From assembly GCA_029882235.1 (NCBI GenBank), contig JAOULB010000003.1, forward strand, positions 1-21,637: DNA of 21,637 nucleotides. Direction: 5' to 3'. Position 1 is the first letter of the stretch; every line of letters starts with the position of its first letter. The DNA comes from Gammaproteobacteria bacterium (lineage in GTDB: Bacteria; Pseudomonadota; Gammaproteobacteria; UBA6429; Thiohalophilaceae). Under the pieces are notes generated by a model. The model was not told the origin of the DNA, searched no databases, and saw only the letters and a list, made by a program, of their open reading frames with translations. This document shows positions 15,938 through 21,637 of the stretch, piece by piece. A program made the position numbers and the translations under genes.

Positions 15938-17854
15938 TTATAATCCTCCAACCGCAACATCAAAGTTGTCTCCATTATTCGCATTAACATCAACTGTTCC
16001 TATATCGTCAACAGCACCAGCCGGATTATCTTCATCATTCTGGGAGCGTTTATCTTTACCACCTCCCTGTTGTTTGACATTATTTCCATTGCCGTGATTT
16101 TCAACAGCATCAACCCATCCGTTTGAACTTTCAGAGGCATCCATCGTAATCTCTGGGCCATTGTCATCGTTTACGACAATGTCATGCCAACCATTTCCTT
16201 CAGAGCTATCGAACATTGCACCCATATCATCATCAACTGGATTAAACCCAGGGGTATCTCCATCATCAACCCTGCTACTCACAACCGAGTTTGGGCCACC
16301 AATTCCTTGCGACGGGTTGTTCTGATCAATACCATCTCGATCATTACCATGGCCGCGGTTATGACGATCTTCACTGCCGTGGTTATTGGTGCTAATTTCA
16401 TTAGTTTGTGTCTGTGTCTGAGCATCCTGATTAACTGCAGACTTACCACCACCCGGATTACTTGAATCAACTCCTTCTGCATCATTACCATGACCATTAT
16501 TGTTGTCGCCACTACTGACTATACCCTGAGGTGATGAGACTGCATTCTGAGGTCCCGCATTCTGTGCCGGATTGCTTGTATCAACACCCTCAGCATCATT
16601 GCCATGACCGTTGTTGTTATCACCACTACTCGTAGTAAGCTGTGGTGATGAATCTGTATTATGGGGCCCGGTGTTCTGTGCCGGATTGCTTGTATCAACA
16701 CCCTCAGCATCATTGCCATGACCGTTGTTGTTATCACCACTACTCGCAGTAACATGTGGTGATGAATCTGTATTATGGGGCCCGGTGTTCTGTGCCGGGT
16801 TGCTTGTATCAACACCCTCAGCATCATTGCCATGACCGTTGTTGTTATCACCACTACTCGCAGTAACATGTGGTGATGAATCTGTATTATGGGGCCCGGT
16901 GTTCTGTGCCGGGTTGCTTGTATCAACACCCTCAGCATCATTGCCATGACCGTTGTTGTTATCACTACTGGCGACCAACTCCTCGGATGATTGACCAGTC
17001 TCGTCCGACTCATCTTGTTCTACAGGGTTTAAATCGTTTCCAATATCAGTAATTACTTCATCTTCAACCGAAACAACATCATTATCGGTCTCTGAAGTTA
17101 CTTCATCATCCTCAACCGCAACAACATCATCATTGGTCTCTGAAGTTACTTCATCATCCTCAACCGCGACAACATCATCATTGGTCTCTGAAGTTATTTC
17201 ATCATCCTCAACCGAGACAACATCATCATCGGTCTCTGAAGTTACTTCATCATCCTCAACCACGACAACATCATCATTGGTTTCTGAAGTTATTTCATCA
17301 TCCTCAATCGCGACAACATCATCGTTGGTCTCTGAAGTTACTTCATCATCAATCTCAACAACGTCATCATTACTATCGCTATATATGGACGATGATTCTG
17401 AATTTATTGCCGGGCCATTACCTATTGCGGTACCCGCTGGCGCGAGCGATTCAATATTTTGCAGGGGGGCTGTTTCAATTTTGGCAGAAGATATAACGCC
17501 CTCAACATTACTGTTTGACACTACATCATCAAACTTGGGAACCGATTCGTTAACAGTGTCCGCTGCTTGATGCTGACTATCAGAAATACCTTCACCCGAG
17601 GCGATCGAAGAGTCATCTCTAACTATAGAAACAGTTTCTAGCTTTTCAGCCTTCTCACCTACTGCGCCAACACTGTACGCGTCTTCTGTCTGATTTACAG
17701 ATTCATAAATCTCTTCATTATCTGCATTTAGATCAACGGTTGGAACATCCTGCATCACAGTAAACTGATCAAGCTCATCGCGTAATTTCTCTGAGTCCTG
17801 CTCATTAACCGAATTATGTACATCTATATCAGAAACGTTATTTTTCTCAGCCAT
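15938..17854 (-). CDS. Acidic repeat protein, probable type I secretion substrate
   Basis: The 638-residue protein has no cysteine, no Sec signal and no membrane helix, and is rich in D, E, N, S and G. An acidic N-terminal region leads to a 16-residue repeat (about residues 159-268; DDEVTSETNDDVVAVE type). A 38-residue repeat follows (about 296-470; core NNNGHGNDAEGVDTSNP), then a degenerate GHGNDRDGIDQNNP copy and two NGW(H/V)D segments (SSEGNGWHDIV, SESSNGWVDAV). The C-terminus is Gly/Asp/Asn-rich and ends FDVAVGGL, compatible with an uncleaved C-terminal secretion signal. It is the first gene of the operon with two ABC proteins and HlyD, which makes it the obvious cargo. The Asp/Asn/Gly repeats may bind calcium, but they are not RTX nonapeptides. 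ATG 17854 is chosen because AGAGG at 17863-17867 is 8 bases away; the in-frame GTG at 17863 overlaps it. No function is recognised; a surface or matrix protein is a guess. Confidence 0.8.
   Translation of the reverse strand: MAEKNNVSDIDVHNSVNEQDSEKLRDELDQFTVMQDVPTVDLNADNEEIYESVNQTEDAYSVGAVGEKAEKLETVSIVRDDSSIASGEGISDSQHQAADTVNESVPKFDDVVSNSNVEGVISSAKIETAPLQNIESLAPAGTAIGNGPAINSESSSIYSDSNDDVVEIDDEVTSETNDDVVAIEDDEITSETNDDVVVVEDDEVTSETDDDVVSVEDDEITSETNDDVVAVEDDEVTSETNDDVVAVEDDEVTSETDNDVVSVEDEVITDIGNDLNPVEQDESDETGQSSEELVASSDNNNGHGNDAEGVDTSNPAQNTGPHNTDSSPHVTASSGDNNNGHGNDAEGVDTSNPAQNTGPHNTDSSPHVTASSGDNNNGHGNDAEGVDTSNPAQNTGPHNTDSSPQLTTSSGDNNNGHGNDAEGVDTSNPAQNAGPQNAVSSPQGIVSSGDNNNGHGNDAEGVDSSNPGGGKSAVNQDAQTQTQTNEISTNNHGSEDRHNRGHGNDRDGIDQNNPSQGIGGPNSVVSSRVDDGDTPGFNPVDDDMGAMFDSSEGNGWHDIVVNDDNGPEITMDASESSNGWVDAVENHGNGNNVKQQGGGKDKRSQNDEDNPAGAVDDIGTVDVNANNGDNFDVAVGGL
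16445..16969 (-). repeat. Tandem 114-bp coding repeat, about 4.6 copies
   Basis: The period is exactly 114 bp (marker TCTGTGCCGG at 16561, 16675, 16789 and 16903), equal to 38 codons. The 16675 and 16789 copies differ by one base over 114, and the 16561 copy by about three more, so expansion is recent. A diverged extra copy of the core lies at 16310-16362. Confidence 0.95.
17052..17379 (-). repeat. Tandem 48-bp coding repeat, about 6-7 copies
   Basis: The marker TCTGAAG recurs every 48 bp at 17091, 17139, 17187, 17235, 17283 and 17331, with a partial unit at each end. Each unit is 16 codons of acidic sequence. Copies differ at several third positions and at a few residues (V/I, N/D, A/S/V), so this array looks older than the 114-bp one. 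Confidence 0.95.
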
Positions 17855-17862
17855 TACATACA

Positions 17863-17867
17863 CCTCT
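17863..17867 (-). promoter_or_regulatory. Ribosome binding site deciding the start of the acidic repeat protein
   Basis: AGAGG on the minus strand lies 8 bases before the ATG at 17854. A GTG three codons earlier overlaps this element and so is unlikely to be the start. Confidence 0.6.
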
Positions 17868-17958
17868 TACTACTGTCAAACCAAAGATTTGTGTCTCAGG
17901 TTTATATCGTGTAAGCGGGCATTGGTGTTTAACTTAAAAGACCTACAGTTCGTGAATT

Positions 17959-17988
17959 TTTCTTAAATAAGCTGTGACTTATAAGAAA
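17959..17988 (-). promoter_or_regulatory. AT-rich dyad in the leader of the secretion operon
   Basis: TTTCTTAAATAAG (17959-17971) and CTTATAAGAAA (17978-17988) form an inverted repeat with a two-base bulge and a 6-base loop. It falls in the predicted untranslated leader, about 105-135 bases before the ATG. It may be an operator or an RNA hairpin; AT-richness makes chance possible. Confidence 0.35.
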
Positions 17989-18012
17989 CAAGTGTGAAGT
18001 TTTGTTAATAAT

Positions 18013-18043
18013 ATTATATGCAGATGCGTTATGATTAATTCAA
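18013..18043 (-). promoter_or_regulatory. Candidate sigma-70 promoter of the secretion operon
   Basis: On the minus strand a perfect TATAAT (18013-18018) is preceded by TTGAAT (18038-18043), with a 19-base spacer that is longer than ideal. It would give a leader of about 150 bases. No better pair is visible between 17855 and 18090. Confidence 0.45.
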
Positions 18044-18089
18044 AACTATTGCACAGAAAATCGTACGCAACAGTGACAAAAAGAAGATT

Positions 18090-18118
18090 AAAAATATTAT
18101 TCGGCATTGAATAATGCC
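18090..18118 (-). terminator. Terminator after the S24-like gene
   Basis: On the minus strand GGCATT-ATTC-AATGCC (18103-18118) is followed by GAATAATATTTTT, giving a T-rich tail at 18090-18094. An alternative 7-bp stem, ATTATTC/GAATAAT (18096-18115), uses overlapping bases. It lies about 30 bp beyond the stop of the S24-like gene and separates it from the secretion operon promoter. Confidence 0.55.
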
Positions 18119-18148
18119 ATAAAGAAGCCAGTCTTTTCTGAAAAGCTA

Positions 18149-18493
18149 TCAGATATAGTGTTTGCGATCTTTACGTCGTCCTCTAGGGCTGGCCTGTTGT
18201 ACAACACGCGCATGAATTGCATCCTGAGTGATTTCGCGACGTTCATGCATGTAGTCTTCATTCAAGGGTTGAATAAAGTAACGTTCATTTTCGATAATGA
18301 GCTGACGGAAGATATAACCATTTTCAACGATGGCAATAACAAAACATTCATGCGCGATTGATCCTGAACGATCAATAATAATGATATTCCCTTTTTTGAA
18401 TTCGGGCTCCATACTGTCATCAATAACCTGCAGGGCAACGGGCTCACTGGCACCACAACCGCTGGATTCAAACATATCCTGAAATTCGTCCAC
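18149..18493 (-). CDS. Short LexA/S24-like protein with altered catalytic dyad
   Basis: From the GTG at 18493 the protein has 114 residues. It contains the S24 peptidase core: LQVIDDSMEPEFKKGNIIII, with S27 the expected nucleophile, then a beta segment ending GYIFRQL, where LexA-type proteins have a lysine (KRL) but R63 is present here. There is no N-terminal DNA-binding helix-turn-helix. It is therefore a stand-alone S24-like domain, possibly inactive. The frame stays open upstream to an ATG at 18574, inside the ABC gene, but that start has no ribosome binding site and would overlap by 61 bases. AAAGAGG at 18505-18511, just behind the ABC stop, supports GTG 18493 (spacing 11); ATG 18475 is also possible. 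It is downstream of and probably coupled to the Atm1-type gene. The C-terminus is basic (RGRRKDRKH). Confidence 0.7.
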   Translation of the reverse strand: MDEFQDMFESSGCGASEPVALQVIDDSMEPEFKKGNIIIIDRSGSIAHECFVIAIVENGYIFRQLIIENERYFIQPLNEDYMHERREITQDAIHARVVQQASPRGRRKDRKHYI

Positions 18494-18504
18494 TTTACTA
18501 ATAA

Positions 18505-18511
18505 CCTCTTT
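18505..18511 (-). promoter_or_regulatory. Ribosome binding site for the S24-like gene
   Basis: AAAGAGG on the minus strand sits just past the ABC transporter stop (18514-18516) and 11 bases before the GTG at 18493. It argues against the long version of the protein that starts inside the ABC gene. Confidence 0.45.
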
Positions 18512-18513
18512 GA

Positions 18514-20331
18514 TTAAATATTTTTGCCTGTTGTTTGTTTCTGCTCGATCTGCTCTTCCTGTTGTAATTGCCATAGATGTGTATACAAACCATCACTGGT
18601 CAATAACTCTCGGTGTGTCCCCTGCTCGACTATTTTACCTGCTTCCAGCACCAGGATCTGATCCGCATCTATAATCGTCGACAGTCTATGCGCAATGACC
18701 AGTGTTGTATGGTTTTCGGCAACCTCTTTCAAGGCCTTGAGAATAGCTTTCTCTGCATGTGAATCCAGACTGGAGGTGGCTTCATCAAACACCAGTATTT
18801 TCGGATTTTTCATAATGACACGTGCAATGGCAACGCGTTGTTTTTCACCACCGGATAATTTTAATCCACGCTCACCGACAACTGTGTCATAACCATCCGG
18901 CAGACTCTGAATAAATTCATGTATGTGTGCCAGCTCCGCCGCTTTGATGACTTCATCACGAGTCGCTGCTGGACGGGCATAATGAATATTATAATAGATC
19001 GTATCATTAAACAGTACGGTGTCCTGCGGTACAATACCGATGGATTCACGCAGACTTTGTTGCGTGACTGTTGCAATATTCTGCCCATCAATAATAACTT
19101 CACCATCGTTTAAATCATAAAATCGAAACAATAAACGCGCCAGTGTCGATTTTCCTGCACCTGATGGACCAACCACAGCCAGTTTCTGTCCTGGCTTAAT
19201 TGAAAAGCTGAGTTCTTGCAGGATTGGGCGTTCAGGTTGATAGGCAAAACTCACATTTTTAAATTCGATCTCACCATCTTTAACATGCAGTGGTTTGGCG
19301 TCGGCCTGGTCCTGCACTTCACCCTGACGTTCAAGCAGTTTAAACATTAGATCCATATCAGCCAGCGCATATTTTAACTGCCGGTAAACAATGCCAAGAA
19401 ATCCCAGCGGAATAAAGAGCTGTAACATGAGTGCATTAACCAGTACCAGATCACCGATACTCATCTGTCCACTGACCACACCCTGTCCCGCGAACACCAT
19501 GATCATCGTCACACCAATGGCAATAATGCTGCCCTGCCCAAAATTAAGCAGTGACATTGAAGTCTGGCTCTTCACCGCCGACTGCTCCCAGTGATACAGG
19601 GTTTCGTCATAGCGTTGCAATTCCAGTTTTTCGTTATTGAAGTATTTGACGGTTTCATAATTTAACAGGGCATCAACCGCACGACCATTTGCCTTTGAAT
19701 CATAGGCATTCATTTCATGACGAAAATGCATGCGCCATTCAGTGATCATAAATGTAAAAACAAAATAGATTATGACCGTTGAAAAAATCGCAATGGCAAA
19801 ACGCAATTCATACTGACTGAATAATATCGCCGCGACCAGAATAAATTCTGCAATGGTCGGTAAGATATTAAACACCATATAATTTAAGATTGAGCTAACG
19901 CTGGTGGCACCCCGCTCCAGATCACGCGAGATATTGCCAGTGTGACGGTCAAGATGAAAACGTAGAGACAAATTATGCAGGTGCTGGAATACTCGGGTCG
20001 AAATACGACGCATAGCCCGATAGCGCACCCGGGCAAAAACAGCATCACGTAGTTCATTAAACAAACTACCCGCCAGCCGCAATGCACCATAGGCCAGCAA
20101 TAGCGCCAGAGGTAGCGCCATCACCACATCACCTGAGACATCGAGATGGTCAACAATCTGTTTTAAAATGAAGGGGACCCCAACCAGGGCCAGTTTGGAG
20201 GCAATCAGGCACAACAGTGCAAACAACACACGCCCTTTATATTCCCATATGTAGGTAAACATCCGGCCCAGGTTCTGGCGATCATGTCGATGAGAATGGG
20301 GATTGTCTTCGTAACGAATATAGTGACTCAT
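18514..20331 (-). CDS. Atm1-type ABC exporter (HMT/ABCB7 family)
   Basis: The 605-residue half-transporter has a membrane domain (about 30-325) with the Atm1 family hallmark NYETVKYFNNE (224-234). Its complete ATPase domain has Walker A VGPSGAGKS (387-395), Q-loop VPQD, signature LSGGEKQR (492-499), Walker B ILVFDEATSSLD with E517, and H548. It should work as a homodimer. Members export glutathione-linked or sulfur compounds linked to Fe-S cluster assembly, or heavy-metal conjugates. The N-terminus has an extra His-rich stretch (HSHRHDR), which could contact metal. No clear Shine-Dalgarno precedes the ATG; a GATAAT is present upstream on the minus strand without a good -35. An S24-like gene follows directly. 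In a sulfur oxidiser it could export a persulfide compound, but that is inference. Confidence 0.9.
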   Translation of the reverse strand: MSHYIRYEDNPHSHRHDRQNLGRMFTYIWEYKGRVLFALLCLIASKLALVGVPFILKQIVDHLDVSGDVVMALPLALLLAYGALRLAGSLFNELRDAVFARVRYRAMRRISTRVFQHLHNLSLRFHLDRHTGNISRDLERGATSVSSILNYMVFNILPTIAEFILVAAILFSQYELRFAIAIFSTVIIYFVFTFMITEWRMHFRHEMNAYDSKANGRAVDALLNYETVKYFNNEKLELQRYDETLYHWEQSAVKSQTSMSLLNFGQGSIIAIGVTMIMVFAGQGVVSGQMSIGDLVLVNALMLQLFIPLGFLGIVYRQLKYALADMDLMFKLLERQGEVQDQADAKPLHVKDGEIEFKNVSFAYQPERPILQELSFSIKPGQKLAVVGPSGAGKSTLARLLFRFYDLNDGEVIIDGQNIATVTQQSLRESIGIVPQDTVLFNDTIYYNIHYARPAATRDEVIKAAELAHIHEFIQSLPDGYDTVVGERGLKLSGGEKQRVAIARVIMKNPKILVFDEATSSLDSHAEKAILKALKEVAENHTTLVIAHRLSTIIDADQILVLEAGKIVEQGTHRELLTSDGLYTHLWQLQQEEQIEQKQTTGKNI

Positions 20332-20662
20332 AAAAGTACAGCTGCGAACAGGGAAACAATCATTATCGCACGATTAGCCCGAGGAAAATAATATCTTTTA
20401 GGCGGTCATCTTATCGGTATGTGCCATCAGTCTGTCTTAAATTCCCGCACAGATGAAATGTTATTTTCAGGAGCACATTTTTCACATTTAAAATGCTCAT
20501 TCCTCGTGCCTGTTCACCAGAATTTTATACTTTAAATGTGTGTTAACAAGAATTAACAAAAATATGAAGCCCTTGATATCGTAAATCACAAAACCTTTCA
20601 GTAAAGTTGCTTCTATACTGAACCACGTACCTATTTGAAAAATACTTTATCAGGAAATGCTA
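20332..20662. other. Intergenic region between divergent genes, with several dyads
   Basis: These 331 bases separate the Atm1-type gene (minus) from the REC-PAS-GGDEF gene (plus). They hold a perfect 10-bp inverted repeat, CACATTTAAA (20483-20492) with TTTAAATGTG (20531-20540). A second dyad is TGTTAA-N6-TTAACA (20541-20558), and a third is TTCAGT-N14-ACTGAA (20597-20622), which overlaps a -10-like TATACT (20614-20619). I see no convincing -35 and no credible gene. Confidence 0.5.
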
Positions 20663-21637
20663 ATGCAATCGCTGGATGTTATTCAGGACAATATTATCAA
20701 GAGCAAACGAATTCTTATAATAAATGACGATCTGGATATTTGCGCTCAATTAAAGAACTATCTGGAACAAAAGAATAATCGGTATAGTGTCGAAATAGCG
20801 GCAAATCTGCTCCAGGCTGATAACCTGGCACGGCGTTTTAAACCAAATATCACGATCATCGACATCAAAGATGACTCACAAACTATATTCGAGCAGTTAT
20901 CTCAATTCAAAAATATATATCCTGAAATGGAATGCATGGGCATCAGTTCCCAAATGCAGATCAAAACAATCAAACAGTTCGATCAGAATTTGATATCGGG
21001 TTATCTATATAAACCTGTGGACACAGAAAAATTGATTGATGCGATTGAGTTGCTATTGTCACGACAGGAATTACGCCGCGAAAAAGAAAATGCATTGAAG
21101 AAGTTTAACAGCCTGTTCAACATTAACCACGAACTGATTTTCGATTTATCAATAGATGGCCATATTCTGGATATCAACGATGCGGCGATTCGATTTATCG
21201 AAGTTGAAAAATCAGAGGTACTTAACAGGTTCATCTGGGATACGCCACTGGCTGAACTGGGTCCAGAATTAATTATTCGATTGCAACATATCCTTAATAA
21301 TGATTATGAGCTTGAGCATTCCTTTGAAGTAAACCTGAATAATGCTATTTGTGATCAGCGTCGTTTTGAATTCACCTTTAAACCTGTTCAGGCCAACGAT
21401 GGTTCTGTTCGAGAAATACTTCTACGTGGTGAAGATGTCACTGATCAACGCATGACAGAACAGAAGATTCGCCAGATTTCCTATATTGATCAACTGACTG
21501 GCTTATCTAACCATGCCTGGTTTTACCAAAATATGAATACGGCATTAAAAAAAGCCGATAGACATGGGCGTTGTTGTGCCATTTTATCTGTAAATATCGA
21601 TAATTTTTCACTCTTGAATAAGCAATATGGTGAGCAC
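20663..21637 (+). CDS. REC-PAS-GGDEF signalling protein, 5' part only
   Basis: The frame is open from ATG 20663 to the right edge (325 residues visible). A receiver domain comes first (ILIINDDLD at 17-25, phospho-acceptor D67 in TIIDIKDD, K117 in YLYKPVD). A PAS domain follows (about 148-265, starting FNSLFNINHELIFDLSIDG). After the connector DVTDQRMTEQKIRQ comes the opening of a GGDEF domain (YIDQLTGLSNHAWF, then SVNIDNFSLLNKQYG). The GGDEF signature itself lies beyond the edge, as would any EAL domain, so cyclic-di-GMP synthesis or breakdown cannot be judged. Start choice: AGGA at 20652-20655 is 7 bases from ATG 20663; an in-frame ATG at 20657 is too close to it. It may act with a kinase encoded outside the window. 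Confidence 0.88.
   Translation, partial: MQSLDVIQDNIIKSKRILIINDDLDICAQLKNYLEQKNNRYSVEIAANLLQADNLARRFKPNITIIDIKDDSQTIFEQLSQFKNIYPEMECMGISSQMQIKTIKQFDQNLISGYLYKPVDTEKLIDAIELLLSRQELRREKENALKKFNSLFNINHELIFDLSIDGHILDINDAAIRFIEVEKSEVLNRFIWDTPLAELGPELIIRLQHILNNDYELEHSFEVNLNNAICDQRRFEFTFKPVQANDGSVREILLRGEDVTDQRMTEQKIRQISYIDQLTGLSNHAWFYQNMNTALKKADRHGRCCAILSVNIDNFSLLNKQYGEH

Noticed and set aside
16310..16969. RTX nonapeptide calcium repeats
   Set aside because: The repeat unit is 38 residues and its core does not follow GGxGxDxUx, so a classical RTX label is not supported.
16519..17013. A long open frame of 164 codons inside the 114-bp repeat array, in another minus-strand frame
   Set aside because: It exists only because the repeat period is a multiple of three and has no stop in this frame; the product is an implausible repeat of MLRVLIQAT-type sequence with no ribosome binding site.
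16445..17379. Resemblance of the repeat arrays to a CRISPR
   Set aside because: Units are directly contiguous with no unique spacers, are in frame with a protein, and no cas genes are present.
17133..17570. Plus-strand open frame encoding Ser/Thr-rich repeats over the 48-bp array
   Set aside because: It is the antisense shadow of the acidic repeats; the real gene is on the minus strand, in an operon and with a ribosome binding site.
18494..18574. Longer version of the S24-like protein starting at ATG 18574
   Set aside because: The extra residues overlap the 3' end of the Atm1-type gene in another frame, no ribosome binding site precedes the ATG, and AAAGAGG lies at a later start.
20418..20534. 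Plus-strand frame of 38 codons in the last intergenic region
   Set aside because: No ribosome binding site, no recognisable sequence, and it overlaps an inverted repeat; probably chance.

Overview
The window looks like a chromosomal segment of a sulfur-oxidising gammaproteobacterium. This is inferred from the genes rather than from any marker such as rRNA. The left end carries the tail of a dsr (reverse dissimilatory sulfite reductase) operon in the order dsrJ-dsrO-dsrP-dsrN-dsrR, an arrangement known from Allochromatium-type sulfur oxidisers. There are no tRNA or rRNA genes, insertion sequences or CRISPR arrays that I can see.

Region 1 (1-6785, + strand) is sulfur metabolism and its likely control. 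DsrJ (triheme cytochrome c, 3' end only), DsrO (Tat-exported ferredoxin with four [4Fe-4S] sites) and DsrP (NrfD-type membrane subunit) belong to the DsrMKJOP membrane complex. DsrN (siroheme amidase type) and DsrR (cysteine-free IscA-like protein) support sulfite reductase maturation and expression. Where dsrS would follow in A. vinosum there is instead a NarX/NarL-like two-component pair (3985-6308) and a single-domain rhodanese (6321-6785), closed by a hairpin terminator.

Region 2 (6885-9393) has two divergent genes: a secreted metallo-beta-lactamase-fold hydrolase (- strand) and a flavoprotein of the flavin-dependent halogenase family (+ strand). A 23-codon hydrophobic small ORF with a good ribosome binding site lies at 9626-9697.

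Region 3 (9698-17854, - strand) is the most unusual part. It is a tightly packed five-gene operon read right to left. It encodes a cysteine-free, very acidic repeat protein with no Sec signal, two ABC half-transporters with complementary defects in their ATPase motifs, an HlyD-type membrane fusion protein, and a response regulator fused to an RsbW-like (GHKL) ATPase domain. The simplest reading is a type I secretion system with a heterodimeric ATPase, its own repetitive substrate and its own signalling protein. The closest precedent I know is the RtxB/RtxD/RtxE system of Vibrio cholerae, which also uses two different ABC proteins. No TolC is encoded here, so a shared outer-membrane channel is presumed.

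Region 4 (18149-20331, - strand) holds an Atm1-type ABC exporter with intact motifs, followed by a short LexA/S24-like protein whose usual catalytic lysine appears to be arginine. Region 5 (20332-21637) is a 331-bp leader with several dyads and the start of a REC-PAS-GGDEF protein (c-di-GMP synthesis type) that runs off the right edge. A regulatory link between this protein and the secretion operon is possible but is not shown by the sequence.
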